Positions 43,501-55,000 of a stretch of 64,000 nucleotides of DNA are shown piece by piece. Position 1 is the stretch's first letter. Each line of letters begins with the position of its first letter. The position numbers were made by a program, and so were the translations under genes. The stretch is from assembly GCA_030068145.1 (NCBI GenBank), contig JAPJBO010000040.1:186001-250000 (forward strand), written 5' to 3'. The DNA is from Diplonema papillatum. Taxonomy: Eukaryota > Euglenozoa > Diplonemea > Diplonemida > Diplonemidae. The notes below the pieces were generated by a model, which searched no databases, was not told the DNA's origin, and was given only the letters and a program-made list of their open reading frames with translations.

Positions 43501-45517
43501 TGCCGAAGGGCTCGAAACAGCCGGTGTCCCCGCACGAAGGCAAGCCGCTCTCCGCGCCCACGTTCGCAGATGCGGAGCCGGCGGTGGATGGCGCGGCGCC
43601 GACGACGCCGGGCGATCCGAAGTCGCCGGCCTTTGGGTTCCGGTTCTCGGAGCTGAAGGACAAGATGCGGGACCACGCCCGGGAGGAGGCAATCGGGCGG
43701 AAAAACCGGCGCGAGTCGCTCTTCGACGCGGCTCAGACCGAGATCAAGGGCCTCGTCCGCGACCTCGAGAAGCTGCGCGCCGGCGCCGAGACGGGCGCCG
43801 ACATCCTCGTCGCCGACAAGTGCATCGGAACGTACCGGCGGGACGGCAACGGGAAGCTGCTCGTGGCCTTCCACGGAGACGCGAAGGACCCGGTCTCCCG
43901 GAAGCACGTGCTCGCTATCCTGCGCAACCTGACGTACAACAACACGTCGTCGGACCCGCAGGTGCTCAAAAAGGTGCTCCGGGTGACCCTCTGCGACCAG
44001 CCGCCTTCGTTCTGTCAGTGCGTGGTCGAGCTGAGCATTCAGTCGGTATGGGTCGCCCGCTCCTTTTTTTTTGCGACAACCAATTTCTGCATCTTGGAGG
44101 CAGTATTTGTTACAGCTAATAGGATCGTTGACAGCGGTCAAATCAGAACACATGTAGGATACTCGCACAAACAATGCATTGTAAACACGAAGGAGAACGC
44201 TGGCAGCGTGTTTGGGTGAAGATTTCGCCGAACAACCAAATTCACTCACTAACAGGCTCATCTTTCCCCGGCACGTACAAACGGACTGCCCTTCAATGTC
44301 TTGTGCAGGCTGGCGGCCAGGCAGTAATAAATGGCCGCACAAGCGAGTCCATTCCCCACACGGCTCGCCGTGAGTATTTTAGCCACCACACTCAGCTCCA
44401 AAAAACACCCCAGGTTGACGACGTCACCGAAGTGTCGCTCACCAACTCGAAGGTGAAGTACGTCCCGGCGGGGCATCGTCCGCACGATTTACCGTTCGTG
44501 CTCGTGCCTTGGGGCACGGGCCGATTCTTGGACGCAGACACCGAGGTGTTCAACGGCGGGTGGATCTCGCTGCAGCCCACGCCGACGGGCATGAAAGGCG
44601 ACGTGCTCGGATTCCTCACGCCCGCCCAGCAGCGGGAGATGAAGGAGCGGACTCGTGAGAAAAAGGGAGACCGCTTGCCCGAGTCATATGCGGCCCTGCC
44701 GTTCACCATCGACGCCGGCGACGACGGCAAGCTCACCGTGTGGAACGACGAACTCGACGCTTCGCTCGGCGAACAGCAGTTCGGGCACTTTCAGTATTCG
44801 CACGAAAGATCCGCGATGAAAATCACCGCTTTGAAGGCAAAAGAGGGCGTGCCCACAGTGTCCATCGACTTGTTCAGCTACGCCCTGAACTGCATCACGT
44901 TCACCAACCAGCAAGACGCGCGAAAATCCGGAATGCGGACGTATTTGATAAAGGTCACCGACGGCGACAACCCGCAGGAGGGCAGGGCGAAACTCTTCAT
45001 CGAGTATCAATCCCCGCACTGCTACTTCCTCCCGTGGGCCTTCACCGCGGAAACGGTTCGGAAGGGAGACGCGCCCGTTGCTTTCAATGACGGGAAGGCG
45101 AAGATCACGCTGCTGATGCCCGGCGGAAAGGATGACAAGTCCTTGACGTCTGGCACCTTCTGCGTTTCCTTCGAGCCTGATGGGAACGGGCAAGGTGAAG
45201 GGGATGGCTGTGAACAGCAGGTAGACAGCGCACCAGCCGGCGAGATCGTGTTGCCATCGGGGTATTCTGTGAAGGACCAGTCTCTGTACCAAGGCACCGT
45301 CTTCCTAGCGAAGGTCGCTGTTGCGACCCCAGCTAACTTGAGCTACGAGTTTACCTGGGCTTCCAAAATGACCACGAAGCTGCTCCAGCAGTTCCTCCGG
45401 GGCCTGACGTACGTGCCGGCTCGCCCGGTGCCAGTCGCAGTCACAACGACGATCACCCACGGCAATGCTCCCCACACGCAGGCTACCTCCTGCGTTTCGT
45501 ATGTGAAGCTGCAGTGA
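37509..45517 (+). CDS. Gene D: about 2,103-aa protein with cadherin-like beta repeats (37509-38662, 39992-44045, 44414-45517)
   Basis: Three exons join in phase (AG|G = Arg, TCG|GTT). Exon 1 from the good-context ATG 37509 encodes a basic helix, a CPQC...C cluster, a polyproline tract and an LRR-like stretch (RVFDLSSVTLGVSDLP). Exon 2 begins with helices to about residue 850. Then come repeats with the signature L-R-x-(L/I)-x-(F/Y)-x-N-T-S...R-V-x-V: LRSITYHARAQAVETP, LRQLRFHNTSVAPVEGTRVI, LLRCVAFTSGQHKLGVRSVE, LRNLTYNNTSSDPQVLKKVL, LNCITFTNQQDARKSGMRTY and FLRGLTYVPARPVPV. This is the pattern of cadherin-like/CSPG-type beta-sandwich repeats, often with ADGATVKDVDTDRFIGGSL-type Asp motifs. 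No signal peptide or TM helix is evident, so it looks intracellular, which is unusual for such repeats. A further in-phase exon start near 38985 was considered but does not rejoin exon 2. Confidence 0.75.
44075..44300 (+). repeat. RepB element in gene D intron 2
   Basis: Nearly the whole 368-bp intron is repeat: TTGGAGGCAGTATTTGTTAC, TGTAAACACGAAGGAGAACG, CTGGCAGCGTGTTTGGG, and a degraded hairpin ending CCCCGGCACGTACAAAC. Its best relative is 58140-58265. The intron ends with CTCCAAAAAACACCCCAG. Confidence 0.6.
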
Positions 45518-46097
45518 GGGCTCACTCGCGACACTCCACCACTCTTTGCATTCTCTTCCCGAAGGACCCCAGTTAACCACCCTCGCCTTAGATCCATTTA
45601 CCCGCCGGTGCCCGACGACGAACTTCCGTTCGCTCGTCCAAGTTCTTCCGGAAGTGATACAGTTTTCTTACGCATCCCCTTGGTTCTACTGCACAACTTG
45701 TTGCAACCTGGACGATTGATCAACACTGCTCAAGCAATACGAGAGATCCTCTACGTTCAGCTGGTACAGCACAATGATCTTCTCCATGTGTGCGTTGAAG
45801 TTCATGGCTTAAAGTGGTAACTTCTGAAGCGAAAGACAACCCACACGTTCACCAATGGGCTTTGAGTTTCGGGCACGCTGTTTCTGAGTCCTGTAACGTC
45901 CCCAGGGTGGGTGGGGTCTTCGGGGGACGGATAGAGCGTGGGAGGTTGGATGTTCTCCATCCGGCAGCTCATCGCAACAACTGAATGTCTTTGCACAGGC
46001 CCGAGGATGTGGCAACACACACACACACAACTGCAGACGGAGCACTGAAAAGGCAGTGCATTAAAGGAGCCCTCTCCCCCTCCCCGTCCCTCTAAAG
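45518..46097. other. Short intergenic region before the WBP11-like gene
   Basis: No gene. 45900-46020 repeats part of 25.64-25.80 kb (GACGGATAGAGCGTGGGA, TGAATGTCTTTGCACAGGC). A pyrimidine-rich stretch at 46071-46093 immediately precedes the proposed ATG at 46098 and may be part of the promoter. Confidence 0.4.
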
Positions 46098-49000
46098 ATG
46101 GGCAAAAAGGGCGGTCTGATCCTCGAAGGGACGAAGCCGCAGCGCATATTGTATGTCTTTATTCGGTTCTTTTTTGTTCTTCCAAAATTTATCTAGCTGT
46201 TCTGAAGACAGCATTTCCGGGATCCGCGCGCGCACGTGAAAGCTCAAATAAATCCTGTGGCTTAGACGGTTGCAGGGCCTCATCCCTGAGACCCTGGACG
46301 CGTGAAGGGCAGACCGTACTGCCTGAAGTACGTGCGCTCGGCTATAGCCGGCGCGGGGCGAGACTGGAGGCAGCTGTTAAAGTTCGGGAAACAGTAAAGT
46401 TCGGGCGACGGGCGAAGCTATGTTCTGGTAAAGTAAAGTTCGGGCGAAGAAAAGTTCGGGTGCAGCTGAGTTCGGGCGAAGCAAAGTTCGGGCGAAGCAA
46501 CGCTCGGGCGATGCTAAGTTCTGGCGAAGCTAAGTTCTGGTGAACCAAAGTTCGGGCGAAACAATTCTAGTTCTGGTAGCAAGTTTGTACGAGTGCCTGT
46601 TTTATGGCGGGGTGTGCGAGCGCGGAGCAGACATGCGTCGACGGCTCGCTGTTCGAGCTCGACAACTGGCGGTGCGTGTGCCCGCCTCCGGCCGTCGGCA
46701 CCGGGATGAAGGTGTGCCGAATCTACCGGGCCTACCGGCCTGAAGGCCGACGCCAGCTCACTCTGCCACCTCTATGCATTTTGGCAGGGGAAAAAAAAGC
46801 TAGCTCCTCACTATTATCTGGTCCAAAAACAATACACTTTCATAATTGTTGCAAGAAAAGTGGGGTTGGCTCGAATAGAGGCTATTCACATTGCATGTTC
46901 ATAGGACCTCCAGTCTCGAAAAATGTAAGAAATTTCCACGAGCATCACCTTCCTGTTTCTTTTCTAAGTTTTGGCAGCCGCTGCGTAACAAGTGCTCGCT
47001 TGCCTTCATGGCACTTGCACTTTACAGGACCCCATGCTTAACACATTCTGACGTGGAGAACTTCAGATTTACGAACCTCTGCACCACTTGGGTGTCCCTA
47101 AAACGCTCCGGAAATCCAGAATATCTGGTCGGATGCTCGTTTAGGTTGTAATAATGGCTGCAGAATGCGAAAACAAGGCGAAATCACCAAGACAATTCCT
47201 TAACCCCTTACGGACGGGAGACATATATATATATATATATATGAGACGATGCCAAAACCCCCCCCCCCCCCCTTTGCACTAATAAAATATTTTTTGACGT
47301 CACTCCATACTGGCCCCGAACCCCCATCTGTGTGGCCCAAAACGGGTCCCAAACGGTTTTTGACGGGCTGAGTCGAGGTAAAGGGGTCTCTGAAGGCCCA
47401 CGAATGGGCCCAGGTGGGCCCAGGTGGGCCCCGGAGCGGGCTCTCAGTGCGAGGGGGTGTGCCGTAACAAACTGCCACTGGGCGAGTCAGATACTGACTG
47501 CTCAAGGTGTTCAGACGACATTGGCTCAAGTGCTTCCAGTGATGAACAGGAGACCGTGGCCGAGAAGATGCAGAAAAAGAGGACAAAGAAGAAAGAGATG
47601 TTTGCCAAGATGGCAGACCAGGAAATAAAAAACAGGGCCCGGGGAAAACATCCACCCAAGGAGAAGCCATCAGCAAAAGCCCAGGCCAAACCGCGTCCAA
47701 AGACATCCAAGTCCAGTGAACGGAGTTCAGATGCAGCCCCTCCAAGCAAGCGTCAGAAAAAGTGAAGTCGCCATCTCCACCTCTTGGTTCTTTTGCATTT
47801 TTCCACCTTATATTCTGCGTTTTCCTGGTAAGCACTGTGTTCTCAAAAGCGGGTGAAGCCGGATTCTAGGCAGGGCGCACTTGCACACCGCACATTCTAA
47901 GCGTGTGCCTGCCCACTGCTGGCGCTGCGCACATGGGGCTAACTGTGACCCCCGAGAGCATTCTTCGGCTTCAAGAGGACCCGCTGGTGGCTATCTACGG
48001 CGGAACACAGCCGATCTTGTCGTTTTGAAGTCTGGGTTTCCCGCTGGAGGCCAGAAAGTGTTTGACTAGCTTGAGTAGTGGCGAGGCCCGAAAATGACCC
48101 CATTTTGGGGACTCTCCCCCTCGCGCTCCAGGGGCCTACCTGGGCCTACCTGGGCCCACCTGGGCCTATTCGTGGGCCTTCAGAGACCCCTTTACCTCGA
48201 CTCAGCCCGCCAAAAACCGTTTGGGAACCGTTTTGGGCCACACAGGTGGGGGTTCGGGGCCAGTATGGGGTGACATCAAAAAAAGTTTTATTAGTGCAAA
48301 GGGGGGGGGGGGGGGTTTTGGCATCGTACCATATATATGTTGAAAAATCAAAAAAAGTTGCGGAGATCATCTCAACTATGAAGACACAACGAAAGTAATC
48401 CATACTTACTTCTTTGGAAAGATATGTCACAAATCTTTCAAAATCACCCTTCATCGGACAAAACTGCTGCCCAAGCTGCCAAGCAGATGCCACTGCAAAA
48501 CTTGGGGCCTGGCCAGAAATGGGTGTTTTTCGAGTTCTTGCCTGTGCTCACTACAGAACCCAAGCTCTGGCACGTGCCAGGGGCCCAAGCCACACCCAGC
48601 CAGTGCATATCCAACTAAAGTGGTCGGTGTTTGCTTCTTTGGAAAGATACGTCACAGATCTTTCAAATGCGCCCTTCATCTGACAAAACTATTGCCCGTG
48701 TGACGAACAGATGCCACCGCGAAACCCGGGACCCAGCCAGCATGGGACAGTAGCAAAAGACGGGGTGAGTGCTCGAAGGCGGACTCGGAAAAACGGGCGT
48801 GTGAAGAGATGATCATTTGATTTGGTGCAGCGACGAGGAGAAAGGGTCTCTGATTCCACTACTTCTTTGCAACGTTGCTGATTCTGTGGCCAGCCGACAG
48901 TGTAAGATCCTTGAAGTGCCGGCCGTTGGGGTCCTTCAAACGGTCAACGGTGCCTTGCATGGTTGGGTCATCGAAGAGATGTTGCGCCATGGTGTGGTAC

Positions 49001-52000
49001 CTTCCGAAACCCTCCACAGGGCAAAGAGGGACATCGCACTGCTTGCATTTGTAAAGAGCACCTTTGCGCTGCACGTGGCATATGCACTGTCGCTGCTGAT
49101 CCAGCTTGACGAGGTTGTGAAATAGCCCGTTCAACTTGTGCTTAACGCCGTGCTTTTGCTTTTCTGTCTTGCGAGCAAATTGGGGCGAAGGTGAGGGTGG
49201 CGGCATCGTTTTGTTGGAAGGGGTTCCGTCTCTGTAGAGCACCCTGTTGGGCAGTCCTTTTCGGCGGAAAGGAGCTCCATCGCCAGCTTGCGCTTGAAAT
49301 CGGGAAGTGAAGGTGTTCTTCCTTTCTTGTCAGTCCTAAGCATTTTCCACACGATGTAGGCATTCACAGTGGAGACCTCGACTAAGTAGAAAAAAGTTTG
49401 AGGTACCAACGCCGGCCCTTCATGAGTCGCCCGCAACTCGCCATGAGCTGATCGCCCATGTCGACGCCGCCCATGTGCGTGTTGTACGAGCTGACGATAT
49501 CCGGCTTCTCCACCTTGCGTGTCTTCTCATTGGAGATTTTGCTCCACTGTGGTAGTGATTTCCCCAACAGGAAGCGTGGACAGCATTTTCTTTATTTTTG
49601 GACAACAATTCTAGGTGTTGTTCGGATATATTTTGCTGGGTTTTCCGACCAGGTGTCTCCTGTGACCGTGTGTCTCCTGTGTCACTCTGCATGTGTACGC
49701 GTTCAATTCTGAGGTGCGCATTTGGAAGATCGGCCGCGAAAATCATTAAAATCCCGGATTCTCAAGCGAACTATAACTCTAAACTGCACCCCTTGGCCCC
49801 CATTCTCTCCATGAAGAACGGACGAAGGAAGGAGGAAGTGGAACCATACCGTATGGTTTCAAACCACGGAGTCCTGGACTCCTTTCCCACACTTTTTCTG
49901 CGAAGCAGACGCACAAAGGGACGGTGCCACGGCATGATTCGGCAGCCGCTGCTAAACGAACACAGTGCATGCTAATCCATGTGGTTCATGTACTTAAAAG
50001 AACTCAATGTTAAACGAACATCGACGTGGGCGGCATAGAGAAAGAAGAACTACTCTACGGCACCAGAAAGTCCAAAAAACCATGGTAAAGAAAGTAGAAG
50101 GAGAAAAAAGAAGTTGTCGACAACGAAAGAAAGAAAAGAACAGAAAATAAGACTCTGCATTCCGCGAAGAAGACTTGATGCTAGCATCAAACACATGAGA
50201 GGCAAGTAGCGCCTGAACACGAAACTAAGATTTTCCCCCCAACGGAGTATGCCGGCCTTCTGAAGGCACAGGTCTTACTCTGCTCTCCAATGGAGAAGAC
50301 ATCAGTTCCCCGGAAACAAGGGAATACCCAACCACCTACGAAGATAGGAAAACCCTGGCCGACTGCAGTAAAGCAGCACCGGCAGGAGAACGGCCCAATA
50401 AACAGCATCGAACTGACAAACACCCCACCTCCGAATTCCCAAAACAAGGCGAGATTTGGAAAGGACCGCGTTGTCTACGCGGGAAAAGGTGAGTTGCCAG
50501 TTATTCTCTTCCCTCCTTCATTTCCCAACAAAGAACAGTCTTCCGGGTGGCGAAACGGAAAACAAAGCACTCAGCTGCCTTCCCCCGTCCCGCCTACCGG
50601 ATGCAAAATGTGACGTCCCAGCTTCTCTGCAGCACAGGGACTGATAGCCGGAAGCAAAGCCCCGCATCCCTTTGTTGGCCGCGGCCGGTACCACTACAGC
50701 ACTTTCGAGCGCCATAAGGTACCGGCCCCGATGCAAAGTAAAAGTTTTATTTACCCCCGCCCTGCAACCCCGCGTCAGAGAGGAAGGCTGTCTACCTTCC
50801 TGCGCCCCATTTCTTCCCCAGCTTAGAACAACCCATGAGCGAGCCCCAAGCCAACTCCCCGTCAGTGGCTCTTGTCGGGGCAGCCATTCACAACTGACAG
50901 GAAGAAGACGACGGGCGAACTCTAGTGTGTCTTTTCCAAGCAAAAACACCCCAAATAAAAAGGGTACAGAAAAGCACAGGTGCCATCCACACCAGTGCAG
51001 AAAACCCAGGGAAACCAGAACCCCGGGCAACGACGGAGACCCGAACCGATACCGACCACTTGGATGTTGTAACCACACGATGGCCCCTTGCCGTGTGGCC
51101 CTAAAAAAACGCCGCAGGACCGCTTTTGGACCTGTCAGCCCGACACGTTGATAGACCCAAAATAAAAAATCCCACCCTCGTCTCTAAATCGTCATTGAAA
51201 GTGCCTAGGAAGCACAACCATTCGAGGCGGAGTGCTGCGTCGTCTGCCACCACCGAGTCCGAAAACATGAAAGTTGACTACTTTGATGATGAACTCGAAG
51301 GTACAGACACTAAGGTAGTCGTCGGATATCCGATTCGGACAGATGACGAATGCCTTATTTTCCGACAGCGCCACTCCCAGGAAGGACCTGAACTTGTTGG
51401 TCGTTTCCCAGCGACACGGAGAGAGGGAAAGGAAGAGAAACGCTGCGACAAAGGTCATCCCAGACCCCAAGCAGCCCCAAAAACAGAGAAATCCTGCGAG
51501 AAAGGTCTTTCCAGACCCCAAGCAGCCCCAGAACAGAGGAACCGTGGAACTACTCAACGCCCGGTTCACAATGATCGACCAAAGGAGCGCGAACAAAAGA
51601 GGCCACAAAAAGAAAAACCCAGAGCACAAACACGTAAACGCCGCCAAGAAAAATCGGAAGAACGACCACGTGACTCTGAGGCAAAAAAACAAAACCAAAA
51701 AAACAAGAAAAGAGCAAAAACACGCGCCAACAGAAAAGAACGGCGAAAACAAAAAACAAAACGGCCCAAATCTGACACTCGATTCCTCGCCGCTTTTGTC
51801 CACACCCGCCGCCACCCTGACGACGGCGACGACGATCACGGAAGTCGAAGAAGAAGCGCGATCGAAAACTTCTGGAAGCGATACGGCACGAAGGTGTCAA
51901 ATGGACGGAACAAGTGCGGGACCGACCGAAGCGACGTCGCCGACAGCACGACCGGAGTGATCTACGTGCTTCTGAACGAAGGGGGCACCGTCCTCTACGT

Positions 52001-55000
52001 GGGTCAGACGTCGAAGACGGCCGAGATGCGAAACAGCAAGCACTGGGAAAATCGGAACTCCAAGGGCAACCGTGTGTCGCAACAATTGCGAAAGCGAGGC
52101 CGAAAGCTCTACGCGTGTCCGATACAGAATGTTCCGGAACGGCTGTACGTACAGCCCGCTGACTTCGCGCGCGTTGCTCTCCCTATCGAAGATTTCTGGA
52201 TCAAGTGGCTAAACCCGCCCTTGAACATGACGAATCGGCGCCACGGAGAGAGGGTCAACCGCAAGGCTGCAAAGAAGAAGAAGAGGCAACGTCCACCGCA
52301 ACGCCTCCGCAAACGACGCACCGACGGCAACGTCTGGCACCGCATGGTAAACGGTGAACTCCACATTGACACCTCCCCGGGCTTCTGTTCTGGGTTGAGG
52401 AAACAATTGGACCACCTGCTGACACTCCCACAGGACCGGTTGGGAACATACGACATGGCAACATGGCACCCCAATCGTGCCCTACGCCTCCGCACGTGGC
52501 TGAGAACCTTCGTTCGAGGAAAGGACGTAACGGAAAAAGTACGTACCCTCGAGCGGCTCCTCAGTACGCGCATTCGCAACAGAACCGAGAAGCCGGCAGC
52601 CCCCCCACGACGATATTTTAAGCTGACACACCATCACCCGGCACAAGACCGAACAGCAATAGCCGGCGTCTTGTCACGCGCACGGGTTCGCGAAACATGC
52701 CCCAACCCGGCCGTCCTCAAAAACCTCATGGTGAGCAACCGACTGAAGCCACCTCTGGTAACCCTCGTCAGCAACGTCACCGAAGTAAGTTACGAAGCGA
52801 ACCAACCGACTAGCTCAAGCTCGGTTTGTCCATGCATGCAGCATCTAACACCACACCGCGCGGACCTTGGTGGACACGCTTTAGGACTTGCAACGGACCT
52901 GAAGACCGACGAAGCCCTCCTTTCGCTCTTTCGGAAAGGACGCAAGTACCGAGTCGCGAGTAGCCCGATGACGATGTACGACTCGATAAGGCACGACGTC
53001 GAGGAATTCGTGAACTCGAACTTCCCGAAATCGAGCGAGGAGGAGAAGACCAGATTCACAACGACTCTGGTCGAAGAGTTCGACGCCGTCCTTGGAACGC
53101 TCAACGCACACACCGACGAACCTCAACTCCGAGACGCCATACGAACCCTGAAAAAGCTCCAGGAGCACCTCGTATTTCTCCCTGTTGATAAGACGTCCCA
53201 TGACTTTGGGTTTATCTGCAAGGAAAAGTACAAGGAACTTTTACGGAGCGAGTTACAAGAGAGCTCAACGTACCAGGAAGTTGGCGAGTCGATTGAAGAC
53301 GTGCTCAAACGACACCATGACTTCAACAAGTCACATCAATTCACACACACCAACATCCTACCGTACCTTTACGGCATCCCGAAACTCCATAAACCCGAGC
53401 CACGGATGCGGTACATTGCCGGCGTGTCGGAGAAAGGGAACATTGAGAAGAAAAACGAACAGAAGGACCGAGACGAAAAAGGCCGCGACAAGAAACGAGT
53501 GAAGACACGTGCATCAACTACCCCTGCCCACCAAGAAGCCTCCGGTTTGCTGAAGCTGGTTCTAGCCACGCTCCGAAGCAAGGACGAAGCGACGTTTTCG
53601 CAAACGGGGATACGTCGTTTCTTCGTCGTCGAGTCGGTCGATGACGTAGCAGTGCACGTAAAGACGAACTACGCACGACTTCGCAAAAAGACGCCACGAA
53701 CTTTCGATTTCAAAGAAATGTACACAAAGATTCCGCAGAATCAGATCGTTGACTATGTCATGTCTGCAGTTGCGGAGGCTTTCGAGTACATGACGTCCGA
53801 AAAAGGAGCGAACGTGGAAGCCCAACGAGCCAAGCACCGTTTCGAGTTTGGGAAACCAGACGAATCGAACACAACCTCCTACAGTGTCGCAGAGATTCGG
53901 GAACTGGTCGAATTCATTGTCGGTAACACCTTCGTCACGAACGGCGGAAAGTGCTACCAGCAGGTCACAGGAATCCCCATGGGCGGCAATGCAAGCCCGG
54001 ACCTCGCCAACCTATACTGCTACTGGTGCGAAAAGCAGTACATCGACGGCCTGGTCGCAAACGGATTGCAAGAAGAAGCCAGGAATCACGCCGACAGCGT
54101 CAGATTCATTGATGACTTCTTGACCTGGGGCGTTCGACCACCGCCGGAATCTGTCTACGGCATGGAGTACGGAGAAACATCGAAAGGTGTCGACGACGTA
54201 GTCTTTTTGGGGATGCGGATCCGGATGGAGAGGGATACCAAAACGGACTTCATTCGGATGTCCGTCCTGGACAAGGGTGAGGAATTCCCCTGGTATCCGA
54301 TCAAGTACACGCACGTCGAATCAACGGTACCACGGAACACCGGAACCTCGATCTTCAAAGGCGCTCTGATTCGAGCAGCGCGCATATGTAACAATATGCC
54401 AGATCTGAAAGTCGAGATCATGAAGGTCCACTACCGACTCCGCAACCGTGGATTCTCTGGACGGGAACTCCGACACACGTTCGACGCGTTCGTTGCGCAA
54501 ACGTACGGGAAGTACGAACTGGATGCGCGAGTGCTATCACGGTTCTACCACTTCGTCGGAAAGGCCTTTGACGAAGGACGCTCGACCAACGAAGAGAAAC
54601 CGTACATCAGCATCCGTTCACCGCAACCACCCGATGTTTCACCGAGACCTCCACCCGGGAGAACCTCGCCGCAGAAAACGTCGCCACACAAACCCGAACC
54701 CACCAGCACTACGCACCTTGCGACGAAGCCAACAAACCCACCTGGACGCAACGGCATAAGGAACATCCGCAACTCATGTTTCTTTGCCGCCAGCGTTCAG
54801 TTCCTGGCGCGAAGGACCTCCTTCCGACTGCAGCTCGCAGGCCTTTCGCACCCGAACACCAACCAGTTGAAGGTGCAGCAGCTGTTCACGGATTTCGACG
54901 CAGGCCGTGACATCCACGGAACAATGGCCACACTACGAAGCCTTGTCTTCGACACGACGACAGACGACTCCGCGCAGCGGGACGTGCACGAACTGTTGAC

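Noticed and set aside
41829..44342. Minus-strand frames of 390-600 codons opposite gene D
   Set aside because: Shadow frames; the + strand carries the recognisable repeat signatures and joins at GT-AG sites.
49813..50240. Hammerhead ribozyme in the pseudo-LTR
   Set aside because: Expected in this element class, but I could not find CUGANGA and GAAA cores in a proper arrangement on either strand; the CTGAACACGAAAC near 50215 lacks stem II.
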